7,158 bases of DNA from Spirochaetales bacterium. GTDB lineage: Bacteria > Spirochaetota > Spirochaetia > Sphaerochaetales > Sphaerochaetaceae. Numbering within the stretch: the first letter of the stretch is position 1; the number at the start of each line of letters is the position of its first letter. Shown here piece by piece: positions 1 to 4,570 of the stretch. The stretch spans positions 1 through 7,158 of the forward strand of contig JAGBRG010000212.1 of assembly GCA_017632495.1 (NCBI GenBank), read 5' to 3'. The notes beneath the pieces are model-generated. The model was given only the letters and a program-made list of their open reading frames with translations, made no database searches and was not told where the DNA came from. A program made the translations under genes and the position numbers.

Positions 1-2
1 TC

Positions 3-701
3 GGAGCTCCGTACATTCTTCTCAACTACAAGGAAGATGTTCTGGGCGATGTCTTCACTCTGGCTCACGAATGCGGGCACAGCATGCACAGCTACTACTC
101 CAAACGCAACAACCCGTTTCTGTGCTATGACTACACCATTTTCGAGGCCGAGGTCGCTTCCACATTCAACGAGCAGCTGGTTGCAAAATACCTGACAGAC
201 AACGCTGAAAGCGACGAGATGAAAACATACATCATCGCAAAGCAGATCGATGACATGATCGCCACCCTTTTCCGCCAGACCATGTTCGCTGAGTTTGAGC
301 TTCTGTGTCACACACAGCAGGAACAGGGCCAGATTCTGACGGCCTCGACATTGAGAAAGACTTACAGGGACTTGCTTGAAGCCTACTTCGGACCAGAGAT
401 GGTTCTTGAAGAGAACTCCGACCTTGAGGGTCTGAGAATCCCCCACTTCTACAATGCCTACTATGTGTACAAATACGCCACAGGAATCTCTGCGGCTATC
501 GCCCTGTCTCAGCGCGTCTTAAACGGCGGCTGGAGAGAGCTTGATGACTATCTGAGTTTCCTCAAATCAGGCGGCTCGAAGTTCCCGATTCAGAGTCTTA
601 AGGGCGCAGGTGTGGACATGTCCACTCAGGCTCCTGTTGAAGCTGCAATGAAAAAGTTCGAGGCCCTGCTTTCTCAATTTGAGAAAACAATCTCAGATTG
701 A
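3..701 (+). CDS. pepF: Oligoendopeptidase F (peptidase family M3), C-terminal part
   Basis: This is a cytoplasmic zinc metallopeptidase that cleaves short peptides, normally serving peptide nutrition and turnover. The reading frame is open from the window edge, so the N-terminal half (PepF is usually about 600 residues) lies outside; 232 residues are visible. The zinc site HECGH is encoded at 66-80 and is followed by SMHSYYS, as in PepF. The third zinc ligand is the Glu of the AEVAST motif, encoded at 150-152. Further family blocks are FYNAYYVYKYATGISAAIAL and, near the end, FLKSGGSKFPI and AGVDM. Cys replaces the more usual Leu inside HExGH, which should be neutral because zinc is bound by the His and Glu residues. 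The gene converges on yccF and their coding ends overlap by 9 bp. The family assignment is secure; the symbol is given by family rather than by orthology. Confidence 0.95.
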   Translation, partial: GAPYILLNYKEDVLGDVFTLAHECGHSMHSYYSKRNNPFLCYDYTIFEAEVASTFNEQLVAKYLTDNAESDEMKTYIIAKQIDDMIATLFRQTMFAEFELLCHTQQEQGQILTASTLRKTYRDLLEAYFGPEMVLEENSDLEGLRIPHFYNAYYVYKYATGISAAIALSQRVLNGGWRELDDYLSFLKSGGSKFPIQSLKGAGVDMSTQAPVEAAMKKFEALLSQFEKTISD

Positions 702-725
702 TCGAATCTGAGCACCGAACGGTGC
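671..725. terminator. Cluster of three palindromes at convergent 3' ends, possible bidirectional terminator
   Basis: Three inverted repeats follow one another. TTCTCAA/TTGAGAA is at 671-685 with a single central T. CTCAGATT/AATCTGAG is at 692-699 and 705-712 with loop GATCG. GCACC/GGTGC is at 712-716 and 721-725 with loop GAAC. The middle hairpin contains the stop codons of both pepF (699-701) and yccF (693-695, minus). Read on the minus strand it is followed by ATTGTTTTC, a weak U-rich tract, so termination of yccF is the better supported direction. No T-run follows on the plus strand. The function is inferred from position and symmetry. Confidence 0.45.
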
Positions 726-1058
726 CAGTGCAAGCTTGGCGATTTTGAAGAACTGAAGGCCGAATGGGATTCCGATTACGGTTGCGCAGAGAATACATCC
801 CCAGACGAAGTTGCAGATGGCCAGCTCAATGCCGCTTATGAAGAACCAAAGGATGTTCACGATTAAGGAAACCGCTCCGCCCTCGTAGTAGACTTCACAT
901 CCGAAAGGAAACAGTGAAAGAGTCGCAAGCTTAAAGCACTGAAGCCCTATCGGAATTCCTACTATAGTGACGCACCAGATAAGGCCTGCTATGCACCAGC
1001 CCATTGCACTGAGAAGACCTCCGAGCAAAAACCAAAGAATATTTCCCAAAAAGCGCAT
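693..1058 (-). CDS. yccF: YccF-family inner membrane protein
   Basis: This is a small integral membrane protein of 121 residues, close to the usual family length (E. coli YccF is about 150); its biochemical role is unknown. Two YccF domains are visible as an internal duplication. Repeat 1 (about residues 4-53) has ILWFLLGGLLSAMGWC, then VGIPIGLQCFKLA and LFPFG. Repeat 2 (about 67-117) has ILWFFISGIELAIC, then IGIPFGLQFFKIAKLAL and APFG. Each repeat contributes hydrophobic segments, so about four membrane-embedded stretches are expected. The start MRFLGNILWF matches the family N-terminus. No Shine-Dalgarno precedes the ATG; instead an extended -10-like element ends 5 bases upstream. The gene overlaps the 3' end of pepF on the opposite strand and is divergent from the Mbeg1-like gene across a 210-bp gap. 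The family call is firm; the function is open. Confidence 0.93.
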   Translation of the reverse strand: MRFLGNILWFLLGGLLSAMGWCIAGLIWCVTIVGIPIGLQCFKLATLSLFPFGCEVYYEGGAVSLIVNILWFFISGIELAICNFVWGCILCATVIGIPFGLQFFKIAKLALAPFGAQIRSI

Positions 1059-1063
1059 GAGTC

Positions 1064-1072
1064 ATCTTATCA
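1064..1072 (-). promoter_or_regulatory. Extended -10-like element of yccF, next to the start codon
   Basis: On the minus strand the sequence reads TGATAAGAT, then GACTC, then ATG. TGn-TAAGAT is an extended -10 form with 4 of 6 matches to TATAAT. Its end is only 5 bases from the ATG, which would place transcription initiation at or in the start codon, and no Shine-Dalgarno is present. No good -35 is visible. The same TGTGATA...TGA...CATG layout precedes the M13 gene. Confidence 0.4.
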
Positions 1073-1111
1073 CATTTTCCATTGATCTAATAACACCCTG
1101 GGTCGTGCGAG

Positions 1112-1193
1112 AATTTACAGTAAAAAATCTATTTTTGATGTTTTTTATGGTATTTTGCAGTAAAATCGACAAAAAATGGAATTTTTACTGTAA
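1112..1193. promoter_or_regulatory. A/T-tract-phased region with three TTTACaGTAAA-type palindromes
   Basis: This is the core of the intergenic region between divergent yccF and the Mbeg1-like gene. The palindromes are TTTACAGTAAA (1114-1124, perfect), TTTTGCAGTAAAA (1153-1165, one imperfect pair) and TTACTGTAA (1185-1193, perfect). Their centres at 1119, 1159 and 1189 are 40 and 30 bp apart, close to whole helical turns. Seven A or T tracts of 4-6 bases are centred near 1124, 1134, 1143, 1154, 1163, 1173 and 1184, about one helical turn apart, which predicts intrinsic bending. The layout suits cooperative binding of a dimeric regulator, but I cannot name the regulator or say which gene it controls. 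Confidence 0.45.
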
Positions 1194-1268
1194 TCAAGAG
1201 AGTTTCTGAAGTCCGAACCGCCTATTCCATTTTCTCTGACTAAGTGCGAAAATGCTTATGCAACAGTT

Positions 1269-2438
1269 ATGAACAACGTTTTCGGTTACATAGACGAATG
1301 CTCGGACTCTCTGTTCAAAGACCAGCCCTTCTGCGAGGTCGATGCCCTTGTGTTCACCTGGCTTTCCTACTTTGAGATCGAGAATCTGGCAGAGCACGGC
1401 ATAGACTGCCGCAGGATGACTCTGAAGAGCCTTGTGAAGAAAACCGAAGAGAGCCTTGGTGAAATAAAAAAGCCCGAAAAACTCGGAAAGCTTGTCTCCA
1501 CAGCCACAGGAGCGTGGATGCTCAAGCAGGTTTCCGATAAAAAGCGCTTCAAGGGCGTCAGAATCGGAGGCTTTAAAACCGTCAACGACCATATAAACGG
1601 CATTCAGTTCTCAGTGACCTCGTATATCCTGGACACAGGTGTGGAGGTCATCTCATTCAGGGGCACGGACACCTCGGTTGCGGGCTGGAAGGAAGACTGT
1701 ATGACAAGCTACAGTCTCAGAATCCCCTCCCAGAAGCTAGCCCTGAAATACCTGAACATGCGAAGAAGCAACAGGCCCCTTATCGTGACAGGCCATTCAA
1801 AGGGCGGAAATCTTGCAATCTACGCCGCCTCGAAATGCCACAAGAGCATAGTCCCCAGAATCACGGATGTATATAACTTTGACGGGCCAGGATTCTGCTT
1901 TGACATAAAGACGACCGAGAATTTCAATGATATCAAGGACCGCATACATTCCTACATACCGGGATCTTCAATTGTGGGCATGCTTCTTCAACACATGGAC
2001 GACTATGTTGTTGTTTCCAGCCTGAATGCGGGAATCATGCAGCATTATGCGTTCTACTGGAAGATTGAAGGCCGAGCCTTTGTCAGACAGGAGAAAAGAA
2101 ATCTTTCAAGCAGATCCATGGACGCCGCATTCAAGCAGTGGATGGCAGACCTGTCCTTTGAAGAGCGCAAGACGTTTGTGGAGACGGTGTTCTCGGTAAT
2201 TGAGGAGTCGGGGGTAAAGTATTTCGATGACTTTTCAAAATCAGATCTTCGGGCATTGTTTTCCAAAATGAACAGCATGGATGCCAAGAACAAAAAGATG
2301 TTCCGCTCGTTTCTGGTCAAGCTCATCAAGGCAAGCAGCAGCGAGGTCCTAAGTGCGGCAACGGATGTCTTTGGCAGAGTTAAGGACAACGTGGCCGAGA
2401 AGGTATCGAATACTTTGGCAAAGCACTTCAATCAGTGA
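1269..2438 (+). CDS. Mbeg1-like (DUF2974) alpha/beta hydrolase, lipase-like
   Basis: A 389-residue predicted cytoplasmic serine hydrolase; no signal peptide or membrane segment is evident. The N-terminus NVFGYIDE followed by EVDALVFTWLSYFEIE is typical of the Mbeg1-like/DUF2974 family and supports the ATG at 1269. ISFRGTD (128-134) is the class-3-lipase-like oxyanion strand. VTGHSKGGNLAIYAA carries the nucleophile elbow GHSKGG with Ser177. YNFDGPGF (202-209) follows. The probable remaining triad residues are Asp245 in HMDDYVVVSS and His259 in MQHYAFYW. The region after about residue 275 is charged, helical-looking and not recognised. Substrates are unknown for the family; lipid or ester hydrolysis is inferred from the fold. 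There is no convincing Shine-Dalgarno before the start. The stop lies one base from the stop of the convergent GGDEF gene, leaving no room for a terminator. Confidence 0.88.
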   Translation: MNNVFGYIDECSDSLFKDQPFCEVDALVFTWLSYFEIENLAEHGIDCRRMTLKSLVKKTEESLGEIKKPEKLGKLVSTATGAWMLKQVSDKKRFKGVRIGGFKTVNDHINGIQFSVTSYILDTGVEVISFRGTDTSVAGWKEDCMTSYSLRIPSQKLALKYLNMRRSNRPLIVTGHSKGGNLAIYAASKCHKSIVPRITDVYNFDGPGFCFDIKTTENFNDIKDRIHSYIPGSSIVGMLLQHMDDYVVVSSLNAGIMQHYAFYWKIEGRAFVRQEKRNLSSRSMDAAFKQWMADLSFEERKTFVETVFSVIEESGVKYFDDFSKSDLRALFSKMNSMDAKNKKMFRSFLVKLIKASSSEVLSAATDVFGRVKDNVAEKVSNTLAKHFNQ

Positions 2439-2439
2439 C

Positions 2440-3558
2440 TTAGACAGACTTTCCGTGATGGGCGGCCTTCATCTCATACATTTTGGTATCCAGATCTCTC
2501 ATGAACGAGTCTATGTTTCCGTGATCGAAATGGCTGATTCCGTATGAGATTCCCATCTTGTACAGATTTGCGGTGTTGTTGAATATCTCCAGCTGATTAT
2601 TGACTTCCTTGATGTAGGCATCAAGGTCATCCGAGTATGAGACAAGCTTCAGTACGATGAACTCATCGCCTGCAAAGCGGAAGACAATCTCGTGGTTCTT
2701 TCTTGCTTTCTTCAGAATGTCCGCCATGGTCTTCAGGGCGTTATCCCCTTCCGAGTGCCCGTAGTTATCGTTTATCTGCTTGAAGCCGTCCATGTCCAAC
2801 ATGGCGCCGATAAAGCTCTTGCCTTTTCTGATCCATGACTCAAGGATGACATTCATGTATTGACGGTTGTAGGTGTCTGTAAGGGTATCCACATAAGCCA
2901 TCTCGTTCTGCTGCATCATAAACAGTCCCACAAGACCGACGGCTGCGGAAAGCCATGCCAATGAGAGGCCGTAGAACATGAACTGAAGTCCCGCACCAAG
3001 GAGTATCGGAGCCAGGAACATGCCGATGTTGAAGAACGACTTGGCACCGTTTTCCTTCTCATAGCGGCGTTTGACCACAATCGCCGAGATGCAGTAGTAG
3101 AGAATCACAAAGTAATAGACGTAGCTGAAGGGCCTTCTCTCATAGACATTCTGGTCCGTGATGACATAGGAAATCGGGACAAAGAAATTGACTATGTTCA
3201 TCAGGAACATGAAGATACCGATAATAATCTGAGGTTTGAACTTCTTCCAGATTCTGCCTGTATCTCCGTAAAGCCCCAGGTCCACATAAACCAGAACACA
3301 GAAAGGAAGAAGGAGATTCACCGAGTACAGATAGGTGTTGGCAATGTAGTTCAGAAGTTTTGCACCGTAAAACAGCTTTCCGTCTATGGTATATGAGAAG
3401 GCCTCCATAAAACAGGCTATCATTACCCCAAAGACGAGAAATGCGTAGATACGATCCTCGGCATGCCGTCTGACCAGCTTTGCCCTGGATGTATACCACA
3501 GCATGGCAAGGAGAACTACTCCAACATCGTTACAGACATAAATTGCGCTTAAACCCAA
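2440..3558 (-). CDS. 7TM-GGDEF protein, probable membrane diguanylate cyclase
   Basis: Makes, or is related to enzymes that make, cyclic di-GMP from two GTP at the inner membrane. Residues 1-216 hold about seven hydrophobic segments (roughly 4-22, 36-56, 70-95, 110-131, 145-163, 174-197 and 198-216), a likely sensory module. The GGDEF domain spans about 222-370, with DTLTDTYNR (from 224), metal-binding DMD (255-257) in DMDGFKQINDNYGH, the signature AGDEF (296-300), and MGISYGIS. The signature has Ala for the first Gly, a variant known in at least one active cyclase (VCA0965 of Vibrio cholerae). The product-inhibition site RxxD is replaced by KNHE, so feedback control by c-di-GMP is probably lost. 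The start is TTG at 3558, preceded by GAGGA with a 9-base spacer; it is chosen because no Met lies nearby and the first membrane segment begins at once. Confidence 0.9.
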   Translation of the reverse strand: MGLSAIYVCNDVGVVLLAMLWYTSRAKLVRRHAEDRIYAFLVFGVMIACFMEAFSYTIDGKLFYGAKLLNYIANTYLYSVNLLLPFCVLVYVDLGLYGDTGRIWKKFKPQIIIGIFMFLMNIVNFFVPISYVITDQNVYERRPFSYVYYFVILYYCISAIVVKRRYEKENGAKSFFNIGMFLAPILLGAGLQFMFYGLSLAWLSAAVGLVGLFMMQQNEMAYVDTLTDTYNRQYMNVILESWIRKGKSFIGAMLDMDGFKQINDNYGHSEGDNALKTMADILKKARKNHEIVFRFAGDEFIVLKLVSYSDDLDAYIKEVNNQLEIFNNTANLYKMGISYGISHFDHGNIDSFMRDLDTKMYEMKAAHHGKSV

Positions 3559-3567
3559 AATAAAGAT

Positions 3568-3572
3568 TCCTC
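3568..3572 (-). promoter_or_regulatory. Shine-Dalgarno GAGGA fixing a TTG start
   Basis: On the minus strand GAGGA is followed by nine bases (ATCTTTATT) and then TTG. This is the only gene in the window with a textbook Shine-Dalgarno at good spacing, and it supports TTG at 3556-3558 as the start of the GGDEF protein. Confidence 0.65.
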
Positions 3573-3588
3573 AGTTCTAACTAATACC

Positions 3589-3617
3589 ATTATCAGTTTG
3601 ATTACAAGAATCGGCAA
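3589..3617 (-). promoter_or_regulatory. Sigma70-type promoter of the GGDEF gene
   Basis: On the minus strand TTGCCG (3612-3617) is separated by 17 bases from GATAAT (3589-3594). The -10 matches consensus at 5 of 6 positions and the -35 at 4 of 6. Initiation would fall about 22-24 bases before the TTG codon, giving a short leader that contains the GAGGA site. The promoter lies between the peroxiredoxin stop and this start, so the GGDEF gene can be transcribed on its own. Confidence 0.5.
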
Positions 3618-3670
3618 GTGATAATTTTACCTAAATTCGTACCGGTTTTGGGCTCAGCAGCTTTTCATTT

Positions 3671-4123
3671 TCATACCAGAGACAGCATCTGGGCAGGATT
3701 ATCTGTGGCGTTGACCTTGCCCAGTGCGCGGACAATCAGGCCGTTTTCGTCAATAAGATATGTGGTTCTGACAACGCCCATTGAGATCTTCCCGTAGTTG
3801 TTCTTTTCCTTCCACACATCATAGGCCTTGATGACCTCAAGAGTGGTATCCGACAGAAGAATAAACGGAAGTCCGTACTTCTCTTCGAATTTCTTGTGCG
3901 AGGCCACGCTGTCCTTGCTTACGCCTAAGACAACTGCACCCTTCTCCTTGAAATGAGGATACAGCTCGGAGAACCCGCATGCCTGCTTGGTGCACCCTGA
4001 TGTCATGTCCTTGGGATAGAAATACAGGACAACCTTCTGTCCTCTGAAATACGATAGTCTTACATTGTTTCCGTTCTGATCCGGAAGCTCAAAATCCGGT
4101 GCTTTTGTGCCTGTTTCCAACAT
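3671..4123 (-). CDS. bcp: Thioredoxin-dependent peroxiredoxin, BCP/PrxQ type
   Basis: A 150-residue cytoplasmic peroxidase that reduces hydrogen peroxide and organic hydroperoxides, recycled by thioredoxin; the length is normal for the family. The active-site segment YFYPKDMTSGCTKQACGF carries peroxidatic Cys44 and, five residues on, the putative resolving Cys49, the pattern of atypical 2-Cys BCP/PrxQ enzymes. Thr41 and Arg119 (in GVVRTTYLID) complete the usual catalytic set. The N-terminal MLETGTKAPDFELPDQNG and the VLGVSKDS strand are also family blocks. The ATG at 4123 starts the conserved N-terminus directly. No Shine-Dalgarno is seen; TATACT ends 7 bases before the ATG. A pair of 42-bp tandem repeats lies just upstream. 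The 112 bp to the downstream GGDEF gene contain a separate promoter, so an operon is possible but not required. Protection of an anaerobe from oxidative stress is the probable role. Confidence 0.95.
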   Translation of the reverse strand: MLETGTKAPDFELPDQNGNNVRLSYFRGQKVVLYFYPKDMTSGCTKQACGFSELYPHFKEKGAVVLGVSKDSVASHKKFEEKYGLPFILLSDTTLEVIKAYDVWKEKNNYGKISMGVVRTTYLIDENGLIVRALGKVNATDNPAQMLSLV

Positions 4124-4130
4124 GTTTTAA

Positions 4131-4136
4131 AGTATA
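4131..4136 (-). promoter_or_regulatory. -10-like box of bcp, 7 bases before the ATG
   Basis: On the minus strand TATACT (5 of 6 to TATAAT) is followed by TTAAAAC and ATG. With normal spacing, transcription would begin at or within a base or two of the A of the start codon. No Shine-Dalgarno exists in these seven bases. The -35 region is weak (TTTCGC-like). This suggests a leaderless bcp transcript, although a longer transcript from further upstream is not excluded. Confidence 0.4.
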
Positions 4137-4160
4137 AACCAACTTCAAGTCAGAGCGAAA

Positions 4161-4243
4161 GCAGTCTGTAGACCATACTTGTGCCTTTCTATACTGCTTT
4201 TGGCAGTCTGCAAACCATACTTGTACCTTTCTAAACTGCTTTT
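4161..4243. repeat. Two imperfect tandem copies of a 42-bp unit
   Basis: Copy 1 is 4161-4202 and copy 2 starts at 4203 with a 42-bp period; 41 aligned positions differ at four. Each unit is bounded by GCAGT and its inverse ACTGC (4161-4165/4193-4197 and 4203-4207/4235-4239), so each can fold into a stem with a loop of about 27 bases. The second copy is followed on the plus strand by TTTTTGTTTT. On the minus strand each copy contains AGAAAGG, seven bases, and ATG, opening tiny frames: MVCRLPKAV (4218-4189) and MVYRLLSL (4176-4150). The repeats lie between the divergent bcp and tRNA-Leu genes. I do not recognise the element. Confidence 0.75.
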
Positions 4244-4275
4244 TGTTTTCCATTCACCATGAGCAAAGAACTGTA

Positions 4276-4304
4276 TTGACTATTTGGAAAAGAAAGTGTA
4301 AGTT
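4276..4304 (+). promoter_or_regulatory. Likely promoter of tRNA-Leu
   Basis: TTGACT (4276-4281, 5 of 6 to the -35 consensus) is followed by a 17-base spacer and TAAGTT (4299-4304, 3 of 6 to the -10 consensus). The -10 ends 17 bases before the mature tRNA 5' end, so a short 5' leader of about 10 bases would be removed by RNase P. Confidence 0.5.
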
Positions 4305-4321
4305 TCTTCTTGTCCAATTAC

Positions 4322-4406
4322 GCGGCTATGGTGGAATTTGGTAGACACGCTAGCTTGAGGTGCTAGTGGGAGAAATCTTGTGCTGGTTCAAGTCCAGTTG
4401 GCCGCA
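4322..4406 (+). tRNA. tRNA-Leu, anticodon GAG
   Basis: The 85-nt cloverleaf can be drawn by hand. The acceptor stem is GCGGCTA (4322-4328) with TGGCCGC (4399-4405), including one G-T pair, and the discriminator is A4406. The D arm is GTG/CAC. The anticodon stem CTAGC/GCTAG encloses TTGAGGT, giving anticodon GAG at 4357-4359, which reads CUC and CUU leucine codons. There is a long class II variable arm (4367-4381) and a T arm with loop TTCAAGT. Class II architecture plus a GAG anticodon settles leucine. The 3' CCA is not encoded (AAC follows A73), so it must be added by tRNA nucleotidyltransferase. The gene stands alone, with its own promoter and terminator. Its 3' end is duplicated downstream at 4547-4565. 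Confidence 0.96.
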
Positions 4407-4407
4407 A
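4389..4407 (+). repeat. Direct repeat, left copy (within the tRNA-Leu 3' end)
   Basis: CAAGTCCAGTTGGCCGCAA covers part of the T loop, the 3' side of the T stem, the 3' acceptor strand, the discriminator and one base beyond. It is identical to 4547-4565. A 3' tRNA end is the classic attachment core used by tyrosine-type integrases, so this would be the copy that keeps the tRNA functional. Confidence 0.8.
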
Positions 4408-4415
4408 ACAGAAAG

Positions 4416-4441
4416 CCCGACCTTACGAGGTCGGGTTTTTT
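4416..4441 (+). terminator. Intrinsic terminator of tRNA-Leu
   Basis: CCCGACCT (4416-4423) pairs perfectly with AGGTCGGG (4428-4435) around a TACG tetraloop, followed by six T (4436-4441). It begins 10 bases after the tRNA. On the minus strand the same stem is followed by CTTTCTGTTT, so it may also stop transcripts of the M13 gene arriving from the right. Confidence 0.92.
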
Positions 4442-4467
4442 GTTTGGTTTGGTATTCTGGACTTGAA

Positions 4468-4512
4468 GCTTGGCGGTAGGAGAACAGTCCAGTGGACTGT
4501 TCGAAGCCAAGC
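4468..4512. repeat. Compound inverted repeat between the two tRNA 3'-end copies
   Basis: The outer arms are GCTTGGC (4468-4474) and GCCAAGC (4506-4512); the inner arms are GAACAGTCC (4482-4490) and GGACTGTTC (4494-4502) around AGT. The inner arms carry AGTCCAGT, the octamer also present in both copies of the 19-bp direct repeat (4391-4398 and 4549-4556). In addition CTGGACTTGAA at 4457-4467 is the exact inverse of TTCAAGTCCAG in the tRNA (4387-4397). No T-run follows on either strand, so a simple terminator is less likely than a recombination site or a structured 3' end for the M13 transcript. Confidence 0.6.
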
Positions 4513-4546
4513 CGGCCCGGAAGGCGGACAACCGGGAGCCAGAGGG

Positions 4547-4565
4547 CAAGTCCAGTTGGCCGCAA
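4547..4565 (+). repeat. Direct repeat, right copy of the tRNA-Leu 3' end
   Basis: This is a perfect 19-base copy of the tRNA-Leu 3' end, 158 bp from the original and 5 bp from the M13 stop codon. It has no cloverleaf upstream and so is a fragment, not a second tRNA. The 60 bases from 4511 to 4570 are 43/60 G+C by hand count, well above the flanks, and include the small inverted repeat CCCGG/CCGGG (4516-4520 and 4532-4536). Confidence 0.8.
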
Positions 4566-4570
4566 CCGGT

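Noticed and set aside
2436..2442. Terminator between the convergent Mbeg1-like and GGDEF genes
   Set aside because: The stops are one base apart and I see no stable hairpin with a T-run around them; transcripts probably run into the opposite gene.
4161..4243. CRISPR array
   Set aside because: There are only two units, separated by about 5 bases instead of 25-40-base spacers, and no cas genes are present.
4322..4565. Second tRNA gene at the right copy of the 19-bp repeat
   Set aside because: Only the 3' end is present; no 5' acceptor strand, D arm or anticodon arm can be drawn upstream of 4547.
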